Shown here piece after piece: positions 1 through 7,272 of a stretch of 64,000 nucleotides of DNA (its first letter is position 1; each line of letters begins with the position of its first letter). The notes below the pieces were generated by a model. It was not told where the DNA came from. It was given only the letters and a program-made list of their open reading frames with translations, and searched no databases. The DNA is from Planctomycetota bacterium (GTDB lineage: Bacteria; Planctomycetota; E44-bin39), in contig SOJX01000079.1 of assembly GCA_004376375.1 (NCBI GenBank), positions 1-64,000 on the forward strand, given 5' to 3'. The position numbers were made by a program, and so were the translations under genes.

Positions 1-84
1 TTAGCGGCCGCGCTTGCGCGGCGTTGAGTTAGCGGCCGCGCTTGCGCGGCGTTGAGTTAGCGGCCGCGCTTGCGCGGCGTTGAT
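1..84. repeat. Three tandem copies of the TTAGCG hairpin repeat
   Basis: A 28-bp unit (ttagcggccgcgcttgcgcg followed by gcgttgag) is repeated three times in perfect phase at 1-28, 29-56 and 57-84; only the last base differs. Each unit folds as CCGCGC-TT-GCGCGG. An outer stem TTAGCG/CGTTGA forms if G-T pairs are allowed. It lies just beyond the stop codon of the minus-strand phosphate butyryltransferase gene. Single, diverged copies recur near 11639, 22239, 34189, 35656, 41574, 50873 and 52880. Confidence 0.9.
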
Positions 85-96
85 AAACAGGTTCGA

Positions 97-999
97 CTAG
101 AGGCGGGAGGCAAGAACCCCCAGGGCGAGAGTGTCCAGTTTTGCGCGCTCCGTGTCGGCGCGCGAAAGGGATACGACGGGCGCCCTCGCGCCGACGACGA
201 TTCCCGCGTACCGTGCATGGGCGAAATGGTAAATGCACTTGGCCGCGATGTTGCAGGTAAGGAGGTCGGGCGTTACAAGTATGTCGGCCTTTCCGGCGAC
301 GGGTGATGAATCCAGCCCTTTCCTGCGCGCGCTTTCGATGTCGACCGCGACGTCGAGCGCGATCGGGCCGTCGACGACCGCGTTTTCAAACGCGCCTGCC
401 TCGTGGCGGCGCACGAGTTCTGCGGCGTCGAGCGACGCCTGCACGTCGTCGCGCACCTCTTCGGTGCCGGAGAGAACCGCTGCCCGCGGCCTCTCGTAGC
501 CGAGCTTCAGGAGCAGCGATACCGCGTTTTCAATCATCACCGCTTTCGCCTCCGCGTCGGGTGAGACGTTGAGCGCGCCATCGGTCATTATTTTTATCCG
601 CGGCGAGCGTTCGGTCGTAAAGAGGAAGCAGTGGGAAAGCTGTCGCTCGCCGCGCAGGCCGGCGTCGGGATTGAGCGCTGCGCGGAAAAACTCCGGCGTC
701 GGGACGTGGCCTTTCATCAGGAAGGCTGCCTTGCCCTTGCTGACAAGTTCGGTTGCCTTTGTGCAGACCGAGCGCGCGTCAGGGGCTGTAACGATTTCAA
801 ACAGGTCGATCGAAACGCCGGCTTTCTCCGCAGCCTGGGCGACCCTGTCTTCATCTTCCACAAGAACAGGCTCGGCGATTCCCGATTCCTTTGCTTTTGC
901 CATGACGGAAAGGGTTATTGCGTCCGCGCCCGCAACCGCGACCCGTACAGGCCCGACCTTCTTTGCGCCTTCGAGGATTTTATCGAAGTTGTCGTACAT
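97..999 (-). CDS. ptb: Phosphate butyryltransferase-like enzyme (Ptb)
   Basis: 300 aa, the usual length for the Ptb/Pta family, with the family layout: an N-terminal Rossmann-like half (AVAGADAITLSVMAKAKESG) and a central KGKAAFLMKGHVPTPEFFRA segment. It would transfer an acyl group between CoA and phosphate, giving an acyl phosphate for the kinase encoded just upstream. The likely start is the ATG at 999. It lies 45 bases after butyrate kinase in the same direction, so the two form an operon, buk then ptb. The gap between them holds a 7-base repeat array. A second enzyme of this family, paired with acetate kinase, is encoded at 55533-56525. The substrate (butyryl versus another short acyl group) is inferred from the kinase partner. 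Confidence 0.87.
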   Translation of the reverse strand: MYDNFDKILEGAKKVGPVRVAVAGADAITLSVMAKAKESGIAEPVLVEDEDRVAQAAEKAGVSIDLFEIVTAPDARSVCTKATELVSKGKAAFLMKGHVPTPEFFRAALNPDAGLRGERQLSHCFLFTTERSPRIKIMTDGALNVSPDAEAKAVMIENAVSLLLKLGYERPRAAVLSGTEEVRDDVQASLDAAELVRRHEAGAFENAVVDGPIALDVAVDIESARRKGLDSSPVAGKADILVTPDLLTCNIAAKCIYHFAHARYAGIVVGARAPVVSLSRADTERAKLDTLALGVLASRL

Positions 1000-1003
1000 T
1001 TTT

Positions 1004-1038
1004 CCCGTTTCTCGTTTCTGGTTTCTCGTGTTTCGTTG
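1004..1038. repeat. 7-base repeat array between buk and ptb
   Basis: Five heptads in phase: CCCGTTT, CTCGTTT, CTGGTTT, CTCGTGT, TTCGTTG. They fill almost the whole 45-base gap between buk and ptb. No facing arm is present. Confidence 0.8.
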
Positions 1039-1044
1039 GTAATG

Positions 1045-2148
1045 TTATTCGAAATCTCCTGTCGGGTAGATTCGCGCTTTTTCTTCGCCGCAGAGGACGC
1101 GGAGCGCGCCCTCTCCAAGCGCTTCCTGCTCCCGCGAGCCGGGGTACACCTTTACCGGCGCCAGCCATCCGATATGCTCTTCAACCATCTTCGTGAAACG
1201 TTTCGAGTTCGCAAGCCCGCCGGTGAGAATTATTGCATCCACTTTCCCGTCAAGCGCGACCGTAAGAGCGGCAATTGTCTTCGCGTTCTGGTACGCCATT
1301 GCCTCGTAAACGAGTTTCGCTCTTTCATCGCCTTCGTCGATACGTTTTTCGACCTCGCGCGCGTCCGAGGTGCCGAGCTCGCCCGCCATGCCGCCTCGCT
1401 TGTTCAGCTCGGCGAGCATTGTTTTCAGGTCTACTTTTCCCGAAAAGCAGCGGCGGGTCAGGTCGTCCACGCGTAAAGAGCCGGAGCGCTCGGGCGCGAA
1501 CGGCCCTTCGCCGTTGGCGTCCGACGAATCCACCATCCTGCCGCAGCGGTGGGCGGAAACCGTTACGCCGCCGCCGAGATGGGAAACGATAAACCTGCAT
1601 TCCTCGTATTTCTTACCCATCTCTGCCGCGACACGCCGTGCGACCGCGCGCTTGTTGAGGGCGTGGTTAAGGCTTTTCCGCGGCAGCTCGGGATGACCCG
1701 ATATTCGCGCCACCGGCTCGTATTCGTCCACGCAAACCGGGTCTACGATAAATGAGGGGATGTCGTGCATGTCCGCGACTTCGCGCGCAAGCACGCCGCC
1801 GAGGCAGGAGGCATGGTCGATGAAATCGTCGGAAACCAGGTCGGCGACAAGGGCGTCGTTTACCCTGTAAGTCCCGGCAGGTATGGGGCGGACCGGTCCG
1901 CCCCGCCCGACGACTGCGTCAAGGGCCGACGGGTCCACCTCTGCTTCAGCAAGAAAATCGAGCACAGCTTTCAGTCGGTATTCCTTCTGCGCGACCGCGG
2001 TCTGGCCCGCAGGCGCGGCCGCACGGATTTTGCTGATATCTTCTCCGGGATGATTGATTGTTTCGTTGAGGATAAGTTTATCATCTTCAAACAGGCCGAG
2101 CTTTGTCGACGTCGAGCCGGGGTTGATGGCGAGGATGCGGTGAGTCAT
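1045..2148 (-). CDS. buk: Butyrate kinase
   Basis: 367 aa acetokinase-family protein that would convert butyryl phosphate and ADP to butyrate and ATP. The ASKHA phosphate loop NPGSTSTKLGLF is near the N-terminus. SHLGGGVTVSAH lies in the middle and LTGGLANSKRF near the C-terminus, all typical of butyrate kinases and distinct from the acetate kinase pattern seen at 56648-57868. The start is put at the ATG at 2148, which has an AAAGGG ribosome site seven bases upstream. A TTG fifteen bases further out is less likely. It is the first gene of a minus-strand pair with ptb. Related branched-chain or 2-methylpropanoate kinases cannot be excluded. Confidence 0.92.
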   Translation of the reverse strand: MTHRILAINPGSTSTKLGLFEDDKLILNETINHPGEDISKIRAAAPAGQTAVAQKEYRLKAVLDFLAEAEVDPSALDAVVGRGGPVRPIPAGTYRVNDALVADLVSDDFIDHASCLGGVLAREVADMHDIPSFIVDPVCVDEYEPVARISGHPELPRKSLNHALNKRAVARRVAAEMGKKYEECRFIVSHLGGGVTVSAHRCGRMVDSSDANGEGPFAPERSGSLRVDDLTRRCFSGKVDLKTMLAELNKRGGMAGELGTSDAREVEKRIDEGDERAKLVYEAMAYQNAKTIAALTVALDGKVDAIILTGGLANSKRFTKMVEEHIGWLAPVKVYPGSREQEALGEGALRVLCGEEKARIYPTGDFE

Positions 2149-2204
2149 TTGGTGCCCTTTCAAATAAGTATCTGCTTAAGTTAGCAAAAGGAGGGTCAAA
2201 CGTC

Positions 2205-2241
2205 TAAAGTTTAAAGTTAAAAGTATAAAGTTATAAGCTAA
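2205..2241. repeat. 7-base repeat array (TAAAGTT type)
   Basis: Heptads in phase: TAAAGTT, TAAAGTT, AAAAGTA, TAAAGTT, ATAAGCT. Similar units are at 22183-22210, in a different gene context. One arm only. Confidence 0.75.
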
Positions 2242-2404
2242 GAAATCAAATATTTAGCGCCGCAGCCGGCCAGAAATGCTGCAACGGGTGTGTTTACTCA
2301 ACGTCTGTCCTAAAGGAGGTTAATGCAGCAGGCAGGGAGCGGATATGTCCTTTGTGATATATCGCACTATATCTGCCGGAAATTTGTAAAAAAACCCTAC
2401 TAAC

Positions 2405-2433
2405 TTGACTAGTCGCCCTGAGTGTTATATACT
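2405..2433 (+). promoter_or_regulatory. Sigma70-type promoter for the pilin operon
   Basis: TTGACT at 2405-2410 and TATACT at 2428-2433 with a 17-base spacer, very close to the consensus. Transcription would start near 2440, leaving a leader of about 175 bases before the first pilin-like gene at 2616. Confidence 0.7.
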
Positions 2434-2615
2434 TACAATAAGGTAAGATAGACTTAAGAGACGGACACCGTATAACCAACAATGGACCGAGACCCGTGAT
2501 ACTCGGGATGAACATAAATAATACAAGCCGCGTTCCGCCCTTTGTTCAAGCTGTAACATTAAAGCCCGCACTATTTAAGGTGCGCGCCTGACGGCTGAAA
2601 CCGTCGGGAGGAGCT

Positions 2616-3002
2616 ATGCGTATAACCGATAGAAATGGAATGACACTGATTGAAGTTCTTATCGCGATTGCGCTTCTGGTAATCGTGGCAACGGGCGCGG
2701 TCGCGACGTTTTCTACGTTGCTTACCGCCAATCGTTCGAATACGTCCAACACGAAGCTGCAGGCAGCTACTTTATTGAAAATGGAAGAATACCGCACGGT
2801 ATCTTTTAACTGGCTGTGGGATCATAGAAATGATTCCCCCCGGATTGAAACGGTCGACGACGTTACCGTCGGCATCAGCTTGTCGGAGGCGGGACCCGGT
2901 CTGATCCAGATCGAAATTACCGGATCGAAACCGGGCCGTGAGGGTGGCGTTTTTACCCTTGTAACAATGCGGGCGAGCAAGCTGATAGGAGTGCAACCAT
3001 GA
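2616..3002 (+). CDS. Prepilin-like protein, minor pilin (PilV/GspI type)
   Basis: 128 aa. The N-terminus NGMTLIEVLIAIALLVIV is a class III (type IV prepilin) signal: a short basic leader, cleavage after G before M, E at +5 of the mature protein, then a hydrophobic helix. The rest is a short, probably beta-rich periplasmic domain. The ATG at 2616 has a strong GGAGGAG site. It overlaps the next gene by four bases (ATGA), so the two are translationally coupled. Together with the next two genes it looks like a minor-pilin set that primes pilus or type II pseudopilus assembly. No assembly ATPase, prepilin peptidase or secretin is in the window, so which machine it serves is unknown. Confidence 0.82.
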   Translation: MRITDRNGMTLIEVLIAIALLVIVATGAVATFSTLLTANRSNTSNTKLQAATLLKMEEYRTVSFNWLWDHRNDSPRIETVDDVTVGISLSEAGPGLIQIEITGSKPGREGGVFTLVTMRASKLIGVQP

Positions 3003-3607
3003 GAACGAGAAAAATAAACTCAGGATTCTCTCTTATCGAGCTGACAATGGCGATTGCCGTGATGACTATCGCGGGCGTGGCAGTAGTGCTTTTCGTTTTA
3101 AACGTGAACCAGAGCTGGGAGACCATATTCGACGACTCGGAGATGATGAACAGGCTGCGTCGCGCTGAACAGGACGTACAGAGATATTTAATACAGTGCA
3201 ACGCAGTTCAGGTGACGATTACGAACGGGGCCGACTGGGATTCGATTGATTTCCAGATACCGGTCGGTGTCACGACCGGCACGGTCGCCTGGGGGGCCGA
3301 CAACAATGCCGGATGGAATTACAGGTATATCGTTGAGAACGTAGACGGTTCAGACAATCTGTACCGTATTGCATATAACGCGGGTACCGAGCAATCGCGC
3401 ACAGAGATCCTGCACGGCATATCAGGGACTTACAACGGCCGGAAAGGGCTGGAGTTTGTGCCAGCAGACCCTAACGACCTGGATCCTGGCGATCCGGTTC
3501 CGAAGGGAGAGATCCTTATCGTGAGAATGAGGATTAAACGGCAGGTTGGCAGTCAATCGGGATATCTCGAGCGCGAACTTGAAATCAGGATTCGAATGAG
3601 AAACTGA
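2999..3607 (+). CDS. Prepilin-like protein, minor pilin (PilW/GspJ type)
   Basis: 202 aa. It has the type IV prepilin signature SGFSLIELTMAIAVMTIAG: cleavage after G, Phe as mature residue 1, Glu at +5, then a membrane helix. The C-terminal domain is polar with no recognisable catalytic motif. The start codon overlaps the stop of the preceding prepilin gene, and the next gene begins 29 bases later. The order (PilV-like, PilW-like, PilX-like) matches minor-pilin clusters known in type IV pilus systems. The assignment to PilW/GspJ rather than another minor pilin rests on order and size only. Confidence 0.8.
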   Translation: MRTRKINSGFSLIELTMAIAVMTIAGVAVVLFVLNVNQSWETIFDDSEMMNRLRRAEQDVQRYLIQCNAVQVTITNGADWDSIDFQIPVGVTTGTVAWGADNNAGWNYRYIVENVDGSDNLYRIAYNAGTEQSRTEILHGISGTYNGRKGLEFVPADPNDLDPGDPVPKGEILIVRMRIKRQVGSQSGYLERELEIRIRMRN

Positions 3608-3636
3608 AACCTTCTTTAGAAAGGAAGGATGTTAAT

Positions 3637-5505
3637 ATGGAAAACAGAAACCAGAAGTCAAGGCGGGGCTCCGCACTGGTGCTGGCCGTGTTCATCATGG
3701 TGCTCGCGGTCGGATTCAGCGTGGCCTCCGCGTTTTTAGTCCAGACCGAAACCGTGGACATCGGATTTAACGAACGGCTTACACAGGCACTGTACGTAGC
3801 CGAGGCCGGGCTCGAGCGCGGCGTACAATACCTCAATGAGGTTATTGCGGTGGTTACGCTCCAGGACCCTTTCGGGGGTATTGACTCTATGCCCGCCGAG
3901 CCGTTCACTAATGAACCTCTTATGTGTGGCCTTCAAACTATCGGCGAATACACGGTTAATATTAATGTGTTACCCTATACCGGACCGGGCAGTGAAACCG
4001 CGGACACTTTGGACGACTCGTGGCGCGAAATAGAGGTTATCGCCACCGGTATTGTCGCCCGGAATACTCAGGGGCAGGTCAGGCGGATACTGAAGCAGAT
4101 CGCCCGTATCGAGCTTAAGAGCTCCGAAGTCTTCGATTATGCGTACTTCATCAACCACTGGGGCTGGTGGTTCGGCAGCAATATTTTCTCGAGCGGGAAT
4201 ATCCGCTCCAACGGGCAGTTCAACTTCGGCGGGTTCAGGCCGACGGTTAACGGCCATCCGCGCTGGGATCGGCTCGTGTATGATCCTCTCACCGACACCT
4301 ACGATCTGCAGGGGTACAAGGACGACAACGGCGACGGCCTCACGAACGGACGCGACGGCGGCGTCTGGGCCGGCTGGAACATCGTCAATGACGGCAGTGT
4401 GAGAGGCCAGCCCAACAAGTACGATTGGGAAGACCAGGTCCCGATGCCCAACCTTTCGGATTTAAGTATCTATGAAAACATGGCCAAAAAGGACGGCGCC
4501 ACGATCAAGATCGGCGGCTCCACGATCGTTGACGCGGTTCTGGGCGACGACGTCGGAGAGAAAAAGAACATTTACCTCGAAGGCACGGCCGAGAACCCGA
4601 TAGTAATCGACGGCACCATCGTTGTGCACGGCAGCGTTGTCCTGAAGGGCGTTATCCGCGGAAGGGGCGTTATTTACTCCGGGCATAACGTTTATATCGC
4701 GGACGACGTCGTATATGAGAATGTGCCGCCCAACAACGGTACTCCGGCCGGGACCAGCGAAGGCCAGATGGAGGCGTTCCTGAACAACCCGAATACGAAA
4801 AGTGCCGACGGGTTGGGGCTGTTCGCAAGAGAGCACGTGGTTCTCGGCGATTACACGTCCGGCTCCTGGCAGAGCTCGGTTTCGAGCTGGGTGAACCATC
4901 CTTTAAACGATTCGGCGGAGGACGCCGGCCTTGACGGCCTGCCCAATACGAGGGCCGGCGAGGACGGTATCCTCGGCACCGATGACGATGACCTGCTCGA
5001 AGGCGACGGCATATGGAGCGTTCTGTATTACACCCAGGCGCACGCCGATGCGGGCCAGATACCGGCGGGCAAGAATGTCGGCGACCCGATTCCCGGAACC
5101 GGCGAGGACATCGACGGCGACGGTGTATACGACGGCACGACCGACATGAATGAATTCTACATCGACGGGAACGGGAGCGGCAATTTCGACTCTTCCCTGT
5201 GGCACAACATGCCCGCGGGGGTCACCAACTACAATCAGATTGCAACGAGCAATATCGGCAACATCCATGCCGCCATGTATACGAACCACACGGTGGCGGG
5301 CAGGATCTCGAGCGATGCGCCGAACAGGAATCTTTTAATTCTCGGGGCGCTTGTAAGTCGTAACGAGGCCATAATCTACTCGGCGAGCAGGTTTCTGATG
5401 AACCACGATCTCCGTCTTCTCGGGGGAGGGCAAGCTTTCGGCTTCTTCCTGCCGAAGACGTGGAAGACGCATATCATAACCTTTGCGTTCCAGGTGGTTT
5501 ATTAG
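3637..5505 (+). CDS. PilX-like prepilin with long Asp-rich extracellular domain
   Basis: 622 aa, much longer than ordinary PilX proteins (about 150-200 aa). The N-terminus RRGSALVLAVFIMVLAVGFS is the basic leader plus hydrophobic helix typical of PilX N-termini (no Glu5), and YVAEAGLERGVQYL follows as in that family. The middle and C-terminal parts hold Asp/Gly-rich loops: DDNGDGLTNGRDGG, GEDIDGDGVYDG and DGNGSGNFD. They resemble Ca2+-binding DxDxDG loops. A repeated beta-type segment rich in V, I and G (GTIVVHGSVVLKGVIRGRGV) suggests a polymer-like or bactofilin-like beta fold. It probably sits at or near the pilus tip. Calcium binding is an inference. Confidence 0.78.
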   Translation: MENRNQKSRRGSALVLAVFIMVLAVGFSVASAFLVQTETVDIGFNERLTQALYVAEAGLERGVQYLNEVIAVVTLQDPFGGIDSMPAEPFTNEPLMCGLQTIGEYTVNINVLPYTGPGSETADTLDDSWREIEVIATGIVARNTQGQVRRILKQIARIELKSSEVFDYAYFINHWGWWFGSNIFSSGNIRSNGQFNFGGFRPTVNGHPRWDRLVYDPLTDTYDLQGYKDDNGDGLTNGRDGGVWAGWNIVNDGSVRGQPNKYDWEDQVPMPNLSDLSIYENMAKKDGATIKIGGSTIVDAVLGDDVGEKKNIYLEGTAENPIVIDGTIVVHGSVVLKGVIRGRGVIYSGHNVYIADDVVYENVPPNNGTPAGTSEGQMEAFLNNPNTKSADGLGLFAREHVVLGDYTSGSWQSSVSSWVNHPLNDSAEDAGLDGLPNTRAGEDGILGTDDDDLLEGDGIWSVLYYTQAHADAGQIPAGKNVGDPIPGTGEDIDGDGVYDGTTDMNEFYIDGNGSGNFDSSLWHNMPAGVTNYNQIATSNIGNIHAAMYTNHTVAGRISSDAPNRNLLILGALVSRNEAIIYSASRFLMNHDLRLLGGGQAFGFFLPKTWKTHIITFAFQVVY

Positions 5506-5549
5506 GATGAAACTTTCCGGTTGTTTCAGGACGGTGAAAGGAGAATGGA

Positions 5550-6182
5550 TTGCCGGCGCTGAACGCGGTTAAGTGGCTTGCAGCGATACTCGTTCTGGCT
5601 GCATCAGCCGGGACGGTGTTTGCCGCGCAGGGGCTGGACGCAAAGGGCAAGCCGGTTACGGTTAGTACCGATAAGGACGGCAAACCTCTATCGCTTCCTG
5701 AAAAGGCTGAGGTAATACCCGAGACGCTCGGCAACAAGTCCGAGTTGTTAAAGCGTAATAAGGCGTCCGCGGCGCTCTCTGCGGAAGAGCGCCGCGCGCG
5801 CTTGCTTCAGATGTATTCAAAGAAAGCCAAAGTGTTCAGGTCCAATCCGCGCAGGGCGACCGAATCTCTTTCCTTTCCCAGCCCCGCGCCCGCATACGGC
5901 AGCGCAGCGAAGAATGCGGGTAAGAAACCCAGCCCTGTCCCGATGATAATCGGGAGCGTGTTCACTATTGTTCTTATTATTCTGCTGGTCGTCCGCATGA
6001 AGCGGCGTGAGGCGAACAAGCCCATCCGGGTAGGCATTCCGCGTCTCGCTCCCGGGGATGTACCTCCGGTCGAACCGCCCCCGGACCGCAGGAAACAGAT
6101 GGATTGGGTTGAAGATTATATGAAGCAGCAGGACGGAGATTCCGAACCCGAACAGCATGAAAGCTATTCCGATTTTGATTAA
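5550..6182 (+). CDS. Hypothetical secreted or anchored protein with C-terminal membrane helix
   Basis: 210 aa, not recognised. Start chosen at TTG 5550 because GGAG lies six bases upstream. An ATG at 5545 opens a frame that stops after five codons. It has a clear signal peptide (WLAAILVLAASAGTVFA). A Lys/Ala/Glu-rich linker follows, then one membrane helix near residue 135 (MIIGSVFTIVLIILLVV) ending in RMKRRE. The C-terminal tail is acidic and cytoplasmic. It follows the PilX-like gene by 44 bases in the same direction, so it may belong to the pilin operon, for example as an inner-membrane accessory. No catalytic motif is visible. Confidence 0.65.
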   Translation: MPALNAVKWLAAILVLAASAGTVFAAQGLDAKGKPVTVSTDKDGKPLSLPEKAEVIPETLGNKSELLKRNKASAALSAEERRARLLQMYSKKAKVFRSNPRRATESLSFPSPAPAYGSAAKNAGKKPSPVPMIIGSVFTIVLIILLVVRMKRREANKPIRVGIPRLAPGDVPPVEPPPDRRKQMDWVEDYMKQQDGDSEPEQHESYSDFD

Positions 6183-6245
6183 GTATTCACTTCAAATACC
6201 TGATTCTCATTAGCGAATACAATCTCACACGCCACCACGGAGTCT

Positions 6246-6341
6246 GGTCTTCCGGTCTCCTGGCCTTTCGGTCCCCAGGCCTTTTGGTCTTCTTATTAAA
6301 TTACCGAAGGACCGAAAGACCAGAGGACCGGGGGACCAAAT
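6246..6341. repeat. 8-base GGTC/GACC two-arm array
   Basis: The left arm is about six octads starting GGTC or GGCC with a pyrimidine-rich tail: ggtcttcc, ggtctcct, ggcctttc, ggtcccca, ggcctttt, ggtcttct. After a short AT-rich centre (tattaaatta), the right arm has octads ending in GACC with purine tails. The GGTC and GACC boxes are complementary and stay on an 8-base pitch while the other four bases vary. Related arrays are at 19573, 34790 and 56542. Confidence 0.9.
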
Positions 6342-6355
6342 AGCCTTTTTTCAGT

Positions 6356-6382
6356 TGCATGGCCGCCGCGCGGTGGTATAAT
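6356..6382 (+). promoter_or_regulatory. Probable promoter of the zinc-ribbon gene
   Basis: A perfect TATAAT at 6377-6382 with TTGCAT at 6356-6361 (15-base spacer, a little short). It starts about 50 bases before the ATG at 6432 and directly follows the GGTC/GACC array. Confidence 0.5.
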
Positions 6383-6431
6383 ACATCGCGTAATTCTGGA
6401 GCCGCATTTTAACGCATGCGCGAGGGATACA

Positions 6432-7196
6432 ATGGCGAAAAAACGAAAAGGCAAACCTCAGGATAAAAAGCCCGATATCGGCGAAACCCAGGATATGAAC
6501 CTGGATGATTTCGAAGAGGTCGAGTCGGCAACGGACGCAGCGGCCGAGATCATGGGTGCCGAGGATTTCGAGCCGATTGATGACGGTCCGACTGCGCCTG
6601 ATACGCTCGAGTTGGAAACCGAGCTTCCAACCGATGTGGCAGGCGAAGCCGTTGAAGAGCCTGAGGAGAAAAAGCCCAAGAAGAAGACCAAATTCCCCAA
6701 GCGAAGCAAGACGCGGATAGGCAAAGGGAAAAAGAAAAAAGGCGATGAAGAAAAGAAGAAAGATAAGACGGTCGCGAAGATAGACAAGAAGAAAATCAGG
6801 ATGAAGGGGAAGCCGGACATCGGCGCGACCGGGCCGAGACCTTTTCCGATTATCTGCATAGAGTGCTACGAGGAGTTTATCATTGATCCCGGCAGAGATA
6901 CGAAGGTGGTCCACTGCCCCGAGTGCGACCATCCCGCGAAGATGCCCGAAGAAGAATTCCTGGAAAAATGGACCATTTATAAAAGGTCCGAGCGCAACAG
7001 GCTCATCGGCGCGGTTGTGAGCTTCGCTTTTATGGCCGTTCTGGGCGTTATCTGGGTGCTGCTTCTCGCAAAGCCCGAGAACGCAAAGAAAGGCGCGCTC
7101 AACATGGTCTTTCCCGCCTTCATGCTTATTTCGTTCATGGTGGGAGTTTTCTTTTCGATCATCTACGAGCGCGGCCGCCACGAGGCCTACTTCTAA
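6432..7196 (+). CDS. Zinc-ribbon membrane protein, function unknown
   Basis: 254 aa. The first 130 residues are low-complexity: an acidic stretch, then runs of Lys/Glu (KKKKGDEEKKKDK). A zinc-ribbon-like motif follows near residues 143-165 (CIECYEEF ... VVHCPECDHP, two CxxC pairs about 20 residues apart). Two membrane helices close the protein (VVSFAFMAVLGVIWVLLL and VFPAFMLISFMVGVFFSII). The topology suggests that the charged part and zinc ribbon face the cytoplasm. The ATG at 6432 follows a GAGGG site. The gene is convergent with the Fe-S oxidoreductase, with a shared terminator between them. Confidence 0.7.
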   Translation: MAKKRKGKPQDKKPDIGETQDMNLDDFEEVESATDAAAEIMGAEDFEPIDDGPTAPDTLELETELPTDVAGEAVEEPEEKKPKKKTKFPKRSKTRIGKGKKKKGDEEKKKDKTVAKIDKKKIRMKGKPDIGATGPRPFPIICIECYEEFIIDPGRDTKVVHCPECDHPAKMPEEEFLEKWTIYKRSERNRLIGAVVSFAFMAVLGVIWVLLLAKPENAKKGALNMVFPAFMLISFMVGVFFSIIYERGRHEAYF

Positions 7197-7224
7197 CGAG
7201 GTTGCATAGTATATAAAAACAGAA

Positions 7225-7249
7225 CCCCCGGCGAGTGCCGGGGGTTTTT
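7225..7249. terminator. Intrinsic terminator, probably bidirectional
   Basis: Stem CCCCCGGC (7225-7232), loop GAGT, stem GCCGGGGG (7237-7244), then TTTTTCTTTC on the plus strand. The minus strand has a weaker T-rich tail. It lies between the convergent genes ending at 7196 (+) and 7273 (-). Confidence 0.9.
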
Positions 7250-7272
7250 CTTTCTATGATGCCTGTGCTTGT

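Larger units (their letters stand above)
2149..2615. other. Divergent intergenic region between buk and the pilin operon
   Basis: 467 bases with no convincing gene. The left end has a heptad array (2205-2241) followed by a degenerate TTAGCG-type hairpin (from about 2252: ttagcgccgcagc, an enlarged loop, then gctgc). The right half carries a promoter at 2405-2433 facing the pilin genes. The leader of about 175 bases that follows contains small stems such as CCCG-tgatact-CGGG and GACGG-ctgaaa-CCGTC, the last just before the ribosome site of the first pilin gene. I could not match it to a known riboswitch. Confidence 0.6.

Noticed and set aside
631-1476. Long open frame on the plus strand opposite ptb and buk
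   Set aside because: It is an antisense frame of two recognised genes; GC-rich codon bias produces such frames throughout the window.
2434-2615. c-di-GMP riboswitch before the pilin operon
   Set aside because: Expected because such switches often control pili, but the conserved GEMM bases are not there; only small unrelated stems are.
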